DNA of 19,087 nt from Candidatus Bathyarchaeum sp. (GTDB lineage Archaea; Thermoproteota; Bathyarchaeia; Bathyarchaeales; Bathyarchaeaceae), in NCBI GenBank assembly GCA_003096255.1, contig PIXS01000250.1, forward strand, positions 1 through 19,087. The letters run 5' to 3'. Each line of letters opens with the position of its first letter. Within the stretch, counting starts at the first letter, position 1. The position numbers and the translations under genes were made by a program. The notes beneath the pieces were generated by a model. That model was not told the DNA's origin. It worked only from the letters and a program-made list of their open reading frames with translations, and made no database searches. Below, piece by piece: positions 7,587 through 15,379 of the stretch.

Positions 7587-10280
7587 ATGACTACAAGCCT
7601 CCTTGACTTCTGCCCCAAACCAAAAAAACAGCCAGAAAAGAAGCCTCAGCCATCAACCCCCATCACAACTGAAAAAGCAGCTGCACCATTGCCCAAAAAG
7701 AAGCCCCAACCAAAAAAGGAAAAGATTGTTTTTCCTGATTTTCCAAAAGACCTGCCTCCATCGTATCTTGTGTCTGTCAGTTATGACGGCAAAAAACAGG
7801 TTGCCACCCTTGGATTATATGAGCCTGAGTCCCAACGAATCTACTTCTGGGACGACAACACTGGGCACAAGCCCTACTGCCTCACAAGCCTTCCCCCAGA
7901 AGAGGTGAAGAAGCTCAGCCGCGTAACAGGACACTCTGGCTATGACAGCGTCCAATCTGTAGAAAAGTTTGACCCACTGCTGGACAAGAATGTTACAGTT
8001 ACAAAGGTTGTGGCTAAAGACCCCTTAGCCATAGGCGGTCGACAAAGCGGTTGCATCAGAGACATAATTCCTGAAGATTACCAGAAACTTACTGGAATAC
8101 AGGAGCCTCCCAAGGTCTGGGAATCCTACATCCGATATTATCAGTCATACATCTACGACAACAACATCGCCCCCGGTATGCTATACAAGATCCAGAACGG
8201 AAACTTGATAGCCGCACAACAGAAATCGGATGAAGGCAGTGTAGAAAAGATTCTCAGCCTCTTCCCTGACGTGAATAAAGAGTTTCGGCAAAGCGTAGAA
8301 AATTGGGCACGCCTGCTTGAGTCTCCTGCCCCAGAGTTTTTGAGAGCTGGCCTAGACATTGAGGTCAGTTCGTCTGTTGCGACCCGTGTTCCTGACCCCA
8401 TAAAAGCTGAAGACCCTGTTGTTTGTGTGGCACTGTATGGTTCAGACGGCAAAAAACAGCTTTTTGTCCTGAAGCGGGAAGGAATCAAGCAAGGAAGCAA
8501 ACAGCTGCCCCCAGACGCCATTGTTACCTATTTCGATGACGAGAAGGTGCTTCTTCAGAAACTGTTTGAGGCTCTTCGTGAGTATCCCTTCGTTTTAACC
8601 TTTAACGGCGACGACTTTGATTTGCCGTTCCTGTATAACCGCGCCAAGAACCTTGGCATTCAACGGAGCCAGATTCCAATAATTGCTGGACGAAGAGTGT
8701 TTCATGTTAGCCACGGCGTCCACATTGACCTCTACAAGTTCTTCTTCAACAGGTCAATCCAAATCTACGCCTTCGGCAACAAATACCGGGACATAAGCCT
8801 CAACGAAATCGGCACCGCAGTGCTGGGGCTCCCCAAAATCGAATTCAGCAAACCCATATCAGAACTAAGCTACACGGAACTTGCCGAATACAACCTCCGC
8901 GACTCTGAAATTACCCTGAACCTGACATCCCATAACGACAACCTTGTCATGAAACTGATTCTAGCCCTCTCACGGATAGCCCGAATGCCGATGGAGGACG
9001 TTAGCCGCCAAGGAGTATCCCGTTGGATACGCAACTTTTTGTATTTTGAGCATCGTCAACGCGGAATGCTGATTCCAAACGCCGAAGACATCCTTGCCAC
9101 CAAAGGCGGAACATCAACCACTGCCATCATCAAGGGAAAGAAGTACAAGGGCGCCATAGTGGTTGATCCCGTGCCTGGCGTCCACTTTAATGTGGCGGTT
9201 ATGGACTTTGCGAGCCTGTACCCGTCCATCATCAAGGTTTACAATCTGGGGTATCAGACTCTTCTGTGCAGGCATGAAGAATGCAAGAAGAACAAGGTGC
9301 CCGAAACCGACCATTGGATATGCACAAAAGAAAAGGCTCTTGAAAGCCTGCTGATTGGCTCCCTCAGAGACCTCAGAGTCAAATGGTACAAACCCAAAAC
9401 CAACGACAAGACTCTCCCCGAGGACCTAAGAAGCTGGTACAACGTAATTCCAAGCGCCCTCAAAGTCATCCTGAACGCCAGCTACGGAGTATTCGGCTCA
9501 CCCGCCTTCGGATTATATTGTCCTCCTGTTGCTGAGGCTACAGCCGCCATCGGACGCCACGTCATAACCAAGACCATCGAGAAAGCCAAAACCTTGAATA
9601 TCGAAGTATTGTATGGCGACACAGACAGCCTCTTCCTCAAAAATCCCTCCCCTGAACAGGTAGAAATCATGGCAGAATGGTCCAAAAAAAACATGGGCAT
9701 GGAACTGGAAGTAGAAAAATGGTACCGCTACGCAGTCTTCAGCAGCCGCAAAAAGAACTATCTAGGCATACTGAAGGGCGGCGGCGTTGACGTCAAAGGA
9801 ATGACAGGAAAGAAACGCCACATTCCAATTTACATCAAAAAAGCCTTTTACGCGCTGGAAGATCGGCTGGAGCAGGTGCAGTCGCCCGCAGAATTCGAGG
9901 AAGCAAAAAAGGAAATCAAACAGATTATCCGAGACCGTTACCTTAGGCTGAAGCAGCGGCGATGGGGAGACACTCCTGAAGAACTGGCTTTTCATGTTGT
10001 TCTTGGGAAGCCTCCAAGCGCTTACACCAAAACTACTCCCCAGCATGTGAAGGCGGCTCTTATGCTAGAGAAGCTGGGACACAAAATGGATGCTGGAGAC
10101 CTGATAACTTACGTCAAAGTTTTGAAGGGAGTTAAGCCCGTGCAGATAGCCTCCAACAGCGAAGTGGACGTGGACAAGTATGTTGCTTACCTGCGCTCAA
10201 CCTTTGACCAAATTCTTGATGCGCTGGGACTGGATTTCGAGGAGATTATAGGCTTAACTAAGCTTGAACGATTCATGTAG
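7587..10280 (+). CDS. polB: Replicative DNA polymerase, family B (PolB1-like)
   Basis: An 897-residue polymerase with intact proofreading and synthesis sites. Exo I is LDIE with Asp257/Glu259. Exo II is FNGDDFD with Asp345. Exo III is YNLRD with Tyr435/Asp439. Motif A is MDFASLYPSI (Asp540), motif B KVILNASYG (626-634) and motif C YGDTDS (676-681); KKNY follows at 722-725. Between A and B, Cys561, Cys566, His576 and Cys579 form a possible zinc knuckle in the fingers. Residues 10-47 are a Lys/Pro-rich, probably disordered linker. The C-terminus LTKLERFM resembles a degenerate sliding-clamp (PIP) box, and TTSLLDFC at the N-terminus has the same spacing of hydrophobics. No intein is present. The DFASLYPSIIK wording resembles crenarchaeal PolB1, suggesting a main replicative role. 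The gene is monocistronic and ends 31 bases from a convergent gene. Confidence 0.97.
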   Translation: MTTSLLDFCPKPKKQPEKKPQPSTPITTEKAAAPLPKKKPQPKKEKIVFPDFPKDLPPSYLVSVSYDGKKQVATLGLYEPESQRIYFWDDNTGHKPYCLTSLPPEEVKKLSRVTGHSGYDSVQSVEKFDPLLDKNVTVTKVVAKDPLAIGGRQSGCIRDIIPEDYQKLTGIQEPPKVWESYIRYYQSYIYDNNIAPGMLYKIQNGNLIAAQQKSDEGSVEKILSLFPDVNKEFRQSVENWARLLESPAPEFLRAGLDIEVSSSVATRVPDPIKAEDPVVCVALYGSDGKKQLFVLKREGIKQGSKQLPPDAIVTYFDDEKVLLQKLFEALREYPFVLTFNGDDFDLPFLYNRAKNLGIQRSQIPIIAGRRVFHVSHGVHIDLYKFFFNRSIQIYAFGNKYRDISLNEIGTAVLGLPKIEFSKPISELSYTELAEYNLRDSEITLNLTSHNDNLVMKLILALSRIARMPMEDVSRQGVSRWIRNFLYFEHRQRGMLIPNAEDILATKGGTSTTAIIKGKKYKGAIVVDPVPGVHFNVAVMDFASLYPSIIKVYNLGYQTLLCRHEECKKNKVPETDHWICTKEKALESLLIGSLRDLRVKWYKPKTNDKTLPEDLRSWYNVIPSALKVILNASYGVFGSPAFGLYCPPVAEATAAIGRHVITKTIEKAKTLNIEVLYGDTDSLFLKNPSPEQVEIMAEWSKKNMGMELEVEKWYRYAVFSSRKKNYLGILKGGGVDVKGMTGKKRHIPIYIKKAFYALEDRLEQVQSPAEFEEAKKEIKQIIRDRYLRLKQRRWGDTPEELAFHVVLGKPPSAYTKTTPQHVKAALMLEKLGHKMDAGDLITYVKVLKGVKPVQIASNSEVDVDKYVAYLRSTFDQILDALGLDFEEIIGLTKLERFM

Positions 10281-10311
10281 ACGGCATGCTATCCAAAAAA
10301 ACTTGGTTGTT

Positions 10312-10623
10312 TTAGCAGCTGGCGTCGTTGACGAACTTGGATTTGTTTCCTATATGCCTGATCTCTACGCCTTCCTCGATGGGTTTGCATGGCAACTTAT
10401 ATTTTTTGAATAGCCACATTAGCTCCTTGTAGGCTTTCTCGTTGACTTCAAGCTCCACAACCTCTGTCATCTCATCTATAATAGCTGGATGTTTAGGGTT
10501 AGCCTTGTAGAGCATCATGAATTCTTCATCCTTTTCAGAATTAGGGGGAACTGCAATAACCTCCCACAGAGACTTCACAGGAAAATTTCGAGGAGGATAC
10601 CGTTTTATCCTTATCTTCTTCAT
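10312..10623 (-). CDS. Conserved-looking hypothetical protein, 103 residues
   Basis: I do not recognise this family. From the ATG at 10623 the protein is soluble and mixed alpha/beta. It opens with a basic MKKIRIKRYPPRNFP. A strand segment LWEVIAVPPN and an acidic middle (DEMTEVVELEVNE) follow, then an amphipathic helix AYKELMWLFKKYKL, and the end is VEIRHIGNKS. There is no signal peptide, membrane span or metal-site cluster. A GTG at 10653 is in frame and would add 10 residues, but it lies too close to the TATA region shared with dtdA, so I prefer the internal ATG, which has GGG about nine bases upstream. It is convergent with polB and divergent from dtdA. Codon use and composition match the neighbours, which supports a real gene. 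Confidence 0.7.
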   Translation of the reverse strand: MKKIRIKRYPPRNFPVKSLWEVIAVPPNSEKDEEFMMLYKANPKHPAIIDEMTEVVELEVNEKAYKELMWLFKKYKLPCKPIEEGVEIRHIGNKSKFVNDASC

Positions 10624-10672
10624 TGTCAACTGCCCTTTCTCCTTGGAGTGCACTCAATATCCAACACTGCCG

Positions 10673-10683
10673 TTTAATATAAA
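10673..10683. promoter_or_regulatory. TATA region between the divergent hypothetical gene and dtdA
   Basis: TTTAATATAAA reads as a TATA box on the plus strand, predicting a dtdA transcript start near 10705. Its complement TTTATATTAAA reads well on the minus strand, predicting a start near 10650 for the hypothetical gene. It may serve both directions. Confidence 0.45.
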
Positions 10684-10750
10684 ATCCCATGGATGTTTAT
10701 TCTATATGTAGTCTATAGACAATTTTGGAAACAAACTGAAACAGCTGCCA

Positions 10751-11656
10751 GTGACAACACATCTGCCTTCAGACACGCTTTTACATGAAAACCTTAATCC
10801 GTCAATCATCCACAAATACGGTTCAGGAACGAAACCAAACTTGATAATTTTCATAGCATCAACCAAAGACACTGCTGGCATGAACATCGCCAAAAGCCTC
10901 ATAGACCACTACAGCTTCGAAAAATGTTCAGAAACCTTCCACAACAGCCCAATCTACACAAAAAAGTTGCACAACAAGGAAACCAAACTGCTTTTTGTCA
11001 ACACAGAAATAGTAGACACCCAATTTCTAGGCAGCCTCTTCAGCCCCAGCATGTTTGTTTTCTTGTCCAGACACAGCAGCGCCAAAGGAATACCCACCCT
11101 ATCTGTCCACACGCCCGGCAACATCTCAGAAGCCCAGTTCGGCGGAAAACCAAGAACCGTCTCTGTTTCCCCTGCGGCTGCCATGAAAAATGCCCTCAAG
11201 GAAATGGCAAAACTGACGGATGAACGGGGACTGGTCTACGAGGTTTCCTATGAATGCACTCATCATGGTCCCTCCTTGGATGCGCCAGCCATGTTTGTGG
11301 AGTTGGGAAGTTCGCCTGAGCAGTGGAAGGACCTGAAGGCTGCTGAGGTTGTAGCTCACGCTGCTGTTGTTGCTGTTTCAGACTGTTCCTCTTGTTCTGT
11401 GGCGCTGGGAATCGGTGGACCCCACTACAACAAGAAATTCACGAAACTGGCATTAGGCACTCAGGCAGCCTTTGGTCACATGATTCCGAAGTATGCTCTC
11501 GCGGATGTTGACGCTGAACTGTTGGGTCAATGTGTTGAAAAGACTATGGAAACTGTGGATTCTGTGGTTCTTGATTGGAAAGGCATCAAGGGCGAACACA
11601 AACCCAAGATAGTTGCTGCGCTGGAGAAACTGGATATTTCTTCAGAGAAGGTTTAG
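10751..11656 (+). CDS. dtdA: D-aminoacyl-tRNA deacylase, archaeal DTD2 type
   Basis: Hydrolyses D-amino acids from mischarged tRNAs, keeping translation homochiral. Family marks are STKDTAGMNIAKSL near the N-terminus, CTHHGPSLDAPAMF mid-protein, and GIGGPHYNKKFTKLAL with AAFGHMIPKYAL in the C-terminal half. Length is 301 residues from the GTG at 10751, slightly long. The first 30 residues (THLPSDTLLHENLNPSIIHK and on) precede the usual first strand. A TTG at 10841 with AGGAA upstream would give a start, IIFIASTKD, that matches the family better, so the N-terminus is uncertain. It lies divergent from the hypothetical gene and convergent with mscL, so it is probably its own transcription unit. 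The link to nearby synthetase and ribosome genes is functional (translation quality) rather than operonic. Confidence 0.92.
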   Translation: MTTHLPSDTLLHENLNPSIIHKYGSGTKPNLIIFIASTKDTAGMNIAKSLIDHYSFEKCSETFHNSPIYTKKLHNKETKLLFVNTEIVDTQFLGSLFSPSMFVFLSRHSSAKGIPTLSVHTPGNISEAQFGGKPRTVSVSPAAAMKNALKEMAKLTDERGLVYEVSYECTHHGPSLDAPAMFVELGSSPEQWKDLKAAEVVAHAAVVAVSDCSSCSVALGIGGPHYNKKFTKLALGTQAAFGHMIPKYALADVDAELLGQCVEKTMETVDSVVLDWKGIKGEHKPKIVAALEKLDISSEKV

Positions 11657-11688
11657 GTTAGTTGCAAAAAAATGGATGCGGGGGAACT

Positions 11689-12075
11689 TTACATTATTCC
11701 CCATTTTTTGGTTATCTTCACTAGTAGGAAGATGACAAAGGCTACGATAATGAAGGTTATCAGCGCCACTAGAAAGTTTCCTATGCCAAACACTTGCTCA
11801 TTTACTTCCGCTGTTAGATCTGCCAAATTATTAAGTCCAGGTATTGCGAGGCCTATCGCTGGCAGCAGCAAATCTTTAACAAGAGATTGTACTAGCCCTC
11901 CCAAGTAGAGACCCATGATGAAGGCAACAGCCAAGCCCATAACTTTGTAGGTCTCTATGAACGCTTTGAACTCGTTCCATAAGCCCTTAGGTGGTGGTGG
12001 CGGCGGTGCAGGTTTAGCTGCTAACAGTTCACGTATCTGCTTAAGTTCATCTAGCATCTCATCCTCTTTCAACAT
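11689..12075 (-). CDS. mscL: MscL-family mechanosensitive channel with N-terminal helix and polyproline arm
   Basis: A 128-residue two-span membrane protein. Residues 1-20 (LKEDEMLDELKQIRELLA) are a charged amphipathic helix. Residues 22-30 are a proline run (PAPPPPPP). KGLWNEFKAFIE then leads into TM1 (VMGLAVAFIMGLYLGGLVQS), LVKDLLLPAIG, a short loop, and TM2 (FLVALITFIIVAFVIFLLV). It ends almost at once with KITKKWGIM. TM1 plus the VxxLVKDxxxPxIG stretch is the MscL signature for the large pore opened by membrane tension. Bacterial MscL usually has the Pro-linker and LLTEIRDLL-like helix at the C-terminus; here the equivalent segment is at the N-terminus. Start: ATG at 12075 with GGTGA (complement of 12080-12084) just upstream; an in-frame TTG at 12078 is also possible. 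Convergent with dtdA. Confidence 0.85.
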   Translation of the reverse strand: MLKEDEMLDELKQIRELLAAKPAPPPPPPKGLWNEFKAFIETYKVMGLAVAFIMGLYLGGLVQSLVKDLLLPAIGLAIPGLNNLADLTAEVNEQVFGIGNFLVALITFIIVAFVIFLLVKITKKWGIM

Positions 12076-12205
12076 CAATTCACCACTCTAATACTGTCAT
12101 TTTTCACCTTTTAACATCTGTTATGCCTTGTGAAACATTTCATCATCGCAAAAACGCTGTAAAACACAACAAAACATGTTAGAAACAGGAGAGTCTAGGG
12201 ATAAC

Positions 12206-12213
12206 TTTACATA
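12206..12213 (+). promoter_or_regulatory. TATA box of the secE-ribosomal stalk operon
   Basis: TTTACATA is centred about 25 bases before the secE ATG, with no Shine-Dalgarno in between, which fits a leaderless first gene. Confidence 0.45.
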
Positions 12214-12233
12214 CTAGAACCTAACTTTGAAAG

Positions 12234-12413
12234 ATGCGAGGAACATTGGGATTAAAAACATTCTTTCAGTCCGCATCCAGGCTACTAAAACTTGCCACGA
12301 AACCTGGCAGAACCGAGCTTTGGCTATCAATAAAAATCTGCTTCTTAGGCATTGTTGCAATCGGCGGAATCGGCTTCGTAATCCAACTCATAGGTTTTGT
12401 ACTGACAGGTTGA
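12234..12413 (+). CDS. secE: Preprotein translocase subunit SecE (Sec61 gamma)
   Basis: A 59-residue single-span protein that clamps SecY in the membrane translocon. The cytoplasmic amphipathic helix LKTFFQSASRLLKLATKPG precedes TELWLSIK, and the membrane span runs from ICFLGIVAIGGIGFVIQLI to the terminal GFVLTG. The KPGRTELW junction followed by a GxxGFxIxLI span is the archaeal/eukaryotic SecE signature. The ATG at 12234 fits a leaderless start; a TTG at 12246 with GAGGA just ahead would shorten it by four residues. It ends seven bases before spt5. The order secE-spt5-L11-L1-L10-L12 is the usual archaeal arrangement, which supports the call despite the small size. Confidence 0.92.
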   Translation: MRGTLGLKTFFQSASRLLKLATKPGRTELWLSIKICFLGIVAIGGIGFVIQLIGFVLTG

Positions 12414-12419
12414 TTAGTC

Positions 12420-12896
12420 ATGAGTGAAGAAAACAAAATTTCAACAGCAGTCTTCGCTGTACGAACAACTGCAGGACAAGAAAAAAACGTGGCAAACCTT
12501 ATCGAAGCAAAAGTGAAAATGAATGAGTTGCAGATAAAAGCCGTCCTTGTGCCTGAAATGCTGAAAGGCTACGTTTTCATTGAGGCAGATGGACCTCATT
12601 CTGTAGAAAAAGCCATAGCTGGAGTCAAGCATGTCCGTTCCCGAGTTCCTGGCGTTGTAACTTTTCCTGAAGTAGAACGATACATCGTCGTAAAACCGGT
12701 AATCGAAGAACTAGACGAAGACGACCTCGTCGAAGTTGTTGGAGGACCCTTCAAAGGAATGAGAGCCAAAATCACGCGGGTCGACAAAACAAAAGAAGAC
12801 GTCACCCTTGAGCTTTTGGAAGCCACATTCACTTTACCGATCACAGTTCACGCAGACTACGTGAAACTTGTTGAAAAAGCCAAAAAGGAAGAATAG
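12420..12896 (+). CDS. spt5: Transcription elongation factor Spt5 (NusG homologue)
   Basis: A 158-residue factor that binds the RNA polymerase clamp, with Spt4, to raise processivity and help couple transcription to translation. Residues 9-85 form the NGN domain (TAVFAVRTTAGQEKNVANL, then VLVPEMLKGYVFIEAD and AIAGVKHVRSRVPG). Residues 100-150 form the KOW domain (EDDLVEVVGGPFKGMRAKI). Length is normal for archaea. The ATG follows the secE stop by six bases, and rpl11 begins four bases after its own stop, so it is firmly within the operon. Confidence 0.96.
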   Translation: MSEENKISTAVFAVRTTAGQEKNVANLIEAKVKMNELQIKAVLVPEMLKGYVFIEADGPHSVEKAIAGVKHVRSRVPGVVTFPEVERYIVVKPVIEELDEDDLVEVVGGPFKGMRAKITRVDKTKEDVTLELLEATFTLPITVHADYVKLVEKAKKEE

Positions 12897-12900
12897 AAAC

Positions 12901-13392
12901 ATGGGAGAAAAGAAAGTTGTTGAAGCATTGGTTAACGGTGGGCAAGCCACAGCTGGACCCCCCCTGGGACCCGCACTCGGGCCTTTAGGAGTCAATGTTT
13001 TGGCTATAGTGAACAAAATCAATGAAATAACAAAAGATTACGCCGGCATGAAAGTGCCCGTGAAAATCAGCGTTGACACCGATAACAAAGAGTTTGAAGT
13101 AACCGTAGGTACACCTACAACCGCAGCACTGCTTGTCAGCGAGTTAGGAGTAAGCAAGGGCTCAGGAACCCCTAACACAGAAAAAGTTGGCAACCTGTCC
13201 ATGGAGCAAATAATTAAGATCGCCAAAATGAAGGCCGCTGACGTGTTGGGCAAAGACATGAAGGCACGGGTCAAAGAGGTTTTGGGCACTGGCGTTAGCA
13301 TGGGCGTAACCGTTGAAGGCAAGGACCCGCGGGAAATTCAAAAGGAAATTGTTGAAGGAAAACATGACGCCATACTAGCGGAACAGGCTTAA
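12901..13392 (+). CDS. rpl11: Ribosomal protein uL11
   Basis: A 163-residue protein of the GTPase-associated centre that binds the 23S rRNA thiostrepton loop. The N-terminal domain has GGQATAGPPLGPALGPLGVN, the proline-rich switch segment. The C-terminal rRNA-binding domain includes KVGNLSMEQIIKIAKMKA and LGTGVSMGVTVEGKDP. The ATG at 12901 gives the family's normal start; a longer in-frame start would overlap spt5. The 56-base gap to rpl1 carries a separate TATA-like box. Confidence 0.97.
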   Translation: MGEKKVVEALVNGGQATAGPPLGPALGPLGVNVLAIVNKINEITKDYAGMKVPVKISVDTDNKEFEVTVGTPTTAALLVSELGVSKGSGTPNTEKVGNLSMEQIIKIAKMKAADVLGKDMKARVKEVLGTGVSMGVTVEGKDPREIQKEIVEGKHDAILAEQA

Positions 13393-13403
13393 AAGTAATA
13401 AGA

Positions 13404-13413
13404 TTTTTATAAC
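13404..13413 (+). promoter_or_regulatory. Internal TATA box before rpl1
   Basis: TTTTTATAAC lies in the rpl11-rpl1 gap. It predicts a start near 13437, next to GAGG at 13437-13440, eight bases before the rpl1 ATG. This would let L1-L10-L12 be made independently of the front of the operon. Confidence 0.45.
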
Positions 13414-13448
13414 TGGCTCTTGTACGTCATTGGCGCGAGGTTCATAGT

Positions 13449-14099
13449 ATGCCTTTGAACATGAAAAACCTCCTTGCAGCAGTGAAAGAGGTTAAAACTA
13501 ACTCAAAAGAACGGAAGTTTTCTCAGTCGATAGACCTCGCCATAAACCTTCAGAACATTGACATGAAGAAGCCTGAAGGCAGAATTCAGGAACGCATCGA
13601 ATTACCGCACTCTGTTGGAACGGCACTAAAAGTCTGTGTTGTCGCCACAGGCGAGATGGCCCTTAACGCCAAGAAGGCTGGAGCCAGTCTCGTCCTCGAA
13701 AGGGCTGCTCTTGAGTCTTTGGTGAGCGACAAGAAGAAACAGAAAGACATCGCCAAAACCTATGACCTGTTCATAGCTGAAGCGCCTCTGATGCCCCTTG
13801 TAGGTAAAAGCCTTGGTGCCTCCCTTGGACCCAGAGGAAAAATGCCTACGCCCGTGCCTCCAAACGCTAACATAGGCGAGCAAATTGAGAGACATCAGAA
13901 GATTGTGTCTGTGAGGATGCGGGGACAGCCTGTTATTCAGTGCCGTATAGGAAACGAATCGATGCCCGATCAGGAGATTGCGGAAAACGTTCAGGCGGTT
14001 GTAAGGCGAATCGAAGGAAAACTCAAAAGAGGAATCAAAAACTTCAAGTCTGTATACCTGAAAACATCAATGGGTTCCTCAGTAAAGGTGGCAATGTAG
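13449..14099 (+). CDS. rpl1: Ribosomal protein uL1
   Basis: A 216-residue protein of the mobile L1 stalk that helps release deacylated tRNA. SIDLAINLQNIDMKKPEGRI near the start and the SLGASLGPRGKMPTPVPPNA block in domain II are diagnostic. The C-terminal GKLKRGIKNFKSVYLKTSMG completes domain I. In methanogens and some bacteria L1 represses its own mRNA; I did not find a clear copy of its rRNA site in the leader. rpl10 begins nine bases after the stop. Confidence 0.97.
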   Translation: MPLNMKNLLAAVKEVKTNSKERKFSQSIDLAINLQNIDMKKPEGRIQERIELPHSVGTALKVCVVATGEMALNAKKAGASLVLERAALESLVSDKKKQKDIAKTYDLFIAEAPLMPLVGKSLGASLGPRGKMPTPVPPNANIGEQIERHQKIVSVRMRGQPVIQCRIGNESMPDQEIAENVQAVVRRIEGKLKRGIKNFKSVYLKTSMGSSVKVAM

Positions 14100-14108
14100 G
14101 GAAAAACT

Positions 14109-14987
14109 ATGGTGGTCCGTCAATCAACTCTCTTGAAGGCTGACAAAGTCAAAGAGCTAACAAACAGCCTATCTCAATACAATGCGGTGGCAATCGCCAG
14201 CCTACAAAAGGTGAGGGCTGCCAATCTTCAGCAGTTACGAAAGAAGTTGCAAGAAAGCGCGCATATGCGTGTTGTCAAGAATTCTCTCATAAGACGGGCT
14301 GTTGCCCAAGCCAAAGACAAAGCTGGGATAGAACAACTTGAAGAATACTTGACTGGACCCAACTTGTATCTGTTTACAAACCTGAATCCTTTCAAGCTTG
14401 TCATTCTTCTGGAAAAAAGCAGAGTTAAAGCATCTGCTAGGGCAGGCGACTTAGCTGCCTTTGACGTTGTTGTGCCTTCTGGAAACACTGGATTGCCTCC
14501 TGGTCCGATTATCAGCCAGTTCACTGCTGTGGGCTTGCGTACGCGAATCGAGGCGGGAAGCGTCTATGTTGCTAAAGACACTATGGTCGTAAAGAAGGGT
14601 GAGCCTATAAGCCCTCAGCTTGCAAGTTTGCTTTCGAAGCTCGGAATCAAGCCTGTTGAGGTTGGTCTGAGCCTAAAAGTTGTTTACGATGATGGCGTGA
14701 TTCTGACAGAAGAAGACCTGACGATTGACCTTGATGGTGTTCGTCAAAGTATTGAAGAGGCTCATCAGTTTGCTTTCAACTTGAGCATGGAGGCGGCTAT
14801 TCCTCTTCCAGAAAACATCAACTATCTGCTCAGTTCAGCCCATCAGAAGGCCCACAGTTTGGCTTTAGCTGCGGGCGTAATCAACAAGGACACTGTTGCT
14901 GACCTTGTCCGAAAGGCTAACGCAGAAATGCAGAGCCTAAGCAAAAAATTGGATGAAGCAGAAAAAAAGGGTGAGTCAGCGAGTTAA
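14109..14987 (+). CDS. rpl10: Ribosomal protein uL10 (stalk base P0), lacking the acidic C-terminal tail
   Basis: A 292-residue stalk base that anchors L12 dimers to the ribosome. The N-terminal rRNA-binding domain includes VAIASLQKVRAANLQQLRKKL and MRVVKNSLIRRA. The archaeal/eukaryotic insert domain has GNTGLPPGPIISQF and KKGEPISPQLASLLSKLGI. The C-terminal helical spine, which carries L12 dimers, runs through EEAHQFAFNLSMEAAIP and LSSAHQKAHSLALAAGVI. The protein stops at KKLDEAEKKGESAS. Archaeal P0 proteins are usually about 330-340 residues and end in an acidic tail with GLGxLFG shared with L12; that tail is absent here and no remnant lies in the 53 bases downstream. Confidence 0.96.
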   Translation: MVVRQSTLLKADKVKELTNSLSQYNAVAIASLQKVRAANLQQLRKKLQESAHMRVVKNSLIRRAVAQAKDKAGIEQLEEYLTGPNLYLFTNLNPFKLVILLEKSRVKASARAGDLAAFDVVVPSGNTGLPPGPIISQFTAVGLRTRIEAGSVYVAKDTMVVKKGEPISPQLASLLSKLGIKPVEVGLSLKVVYDDGVILTEEDLTIDLDGVRQSIEEAHQFAFNLSMEAAIPLPENINYLLSSAHQKAHSLALAAGVINKDTVADLVRKANAEMQSLSKKLDEAEKKGESAS

Positions 14988-15040
14988 GTTTCAGAAAAGT
15001 TGAAAAGTAAGTATGTTGGAAAAGATGGAGGGAAAAGAAT

Positions 15041-15349
15041 ATGGAATACGTATATGCTGCAATGCTCCTGCACAAAGCTGGAAAAGAAATAAGCGAAAAA
15101 AGCGTATCTGAAGTTCTCACGGCAGCCGGCGTAACAGCTGATGCTGCTCGCGTTAAAGCTTTAGTGGCGTCCATTGCCGAAGTTGACATCGAGGAAGCAA
15201 TCAAAGCTGCTCCTGCAATGATGGCGGCGGCACCAGCGGCTGCAGCTGCGGCACCAGCTGAGGAAGAGAAGAAGGAAGAAGAACCAGAAGAAGACGAAAG
15301 CAAGAAAGAAGAAGAAGCAATGGAAGGTCTAGGTTCCCTGTTCGGATAA
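15041..15349 (+). CDS. rpl12: Ribosomal protein P1/L12, archaeal
   Basis: A 102-residue stalk protein that recruits translational GTPases. The N-terminal dimerisation domain is [20 protein letters not shown] through about residue 60. An alanine-rich hinge follows, then an acidic Glu/Lys stretch, and the conserved factor-binding tip MEGLGSLFG ends the chain. GGAGGG at 15027-15032 is the strongest Shine-Dalgarno of the operon, as expected for a protein needed in several copies per ribosome. It is the last gene before the terminator. Confidence 0.98.
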   Translation: MEYVYAAMLLHKAGKEISEKSVSEVLTAAGVTADAARVKALVASIAEVDIEEAIKAAPAMMAAAPAAAAAAPAEEEKKEEEPEEDESKKEEEAMEGLGSLFG

Positions 15350-15379
15350 ACGGTCTTGGATCGTTTCTCTTGAACATTC

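Noticed and set aside
12131..12142. Short palindrome TGAAACATTTCA between mscL and secE
   Set aside because: Too short and AT-rich to separate from chance; no second copy seen.
14917..15303. Antisense Ser/Ala-rich frame over rpl12
   Set aside because: Reflects the repetitive Ala/Glu codons of L12 read backwards.
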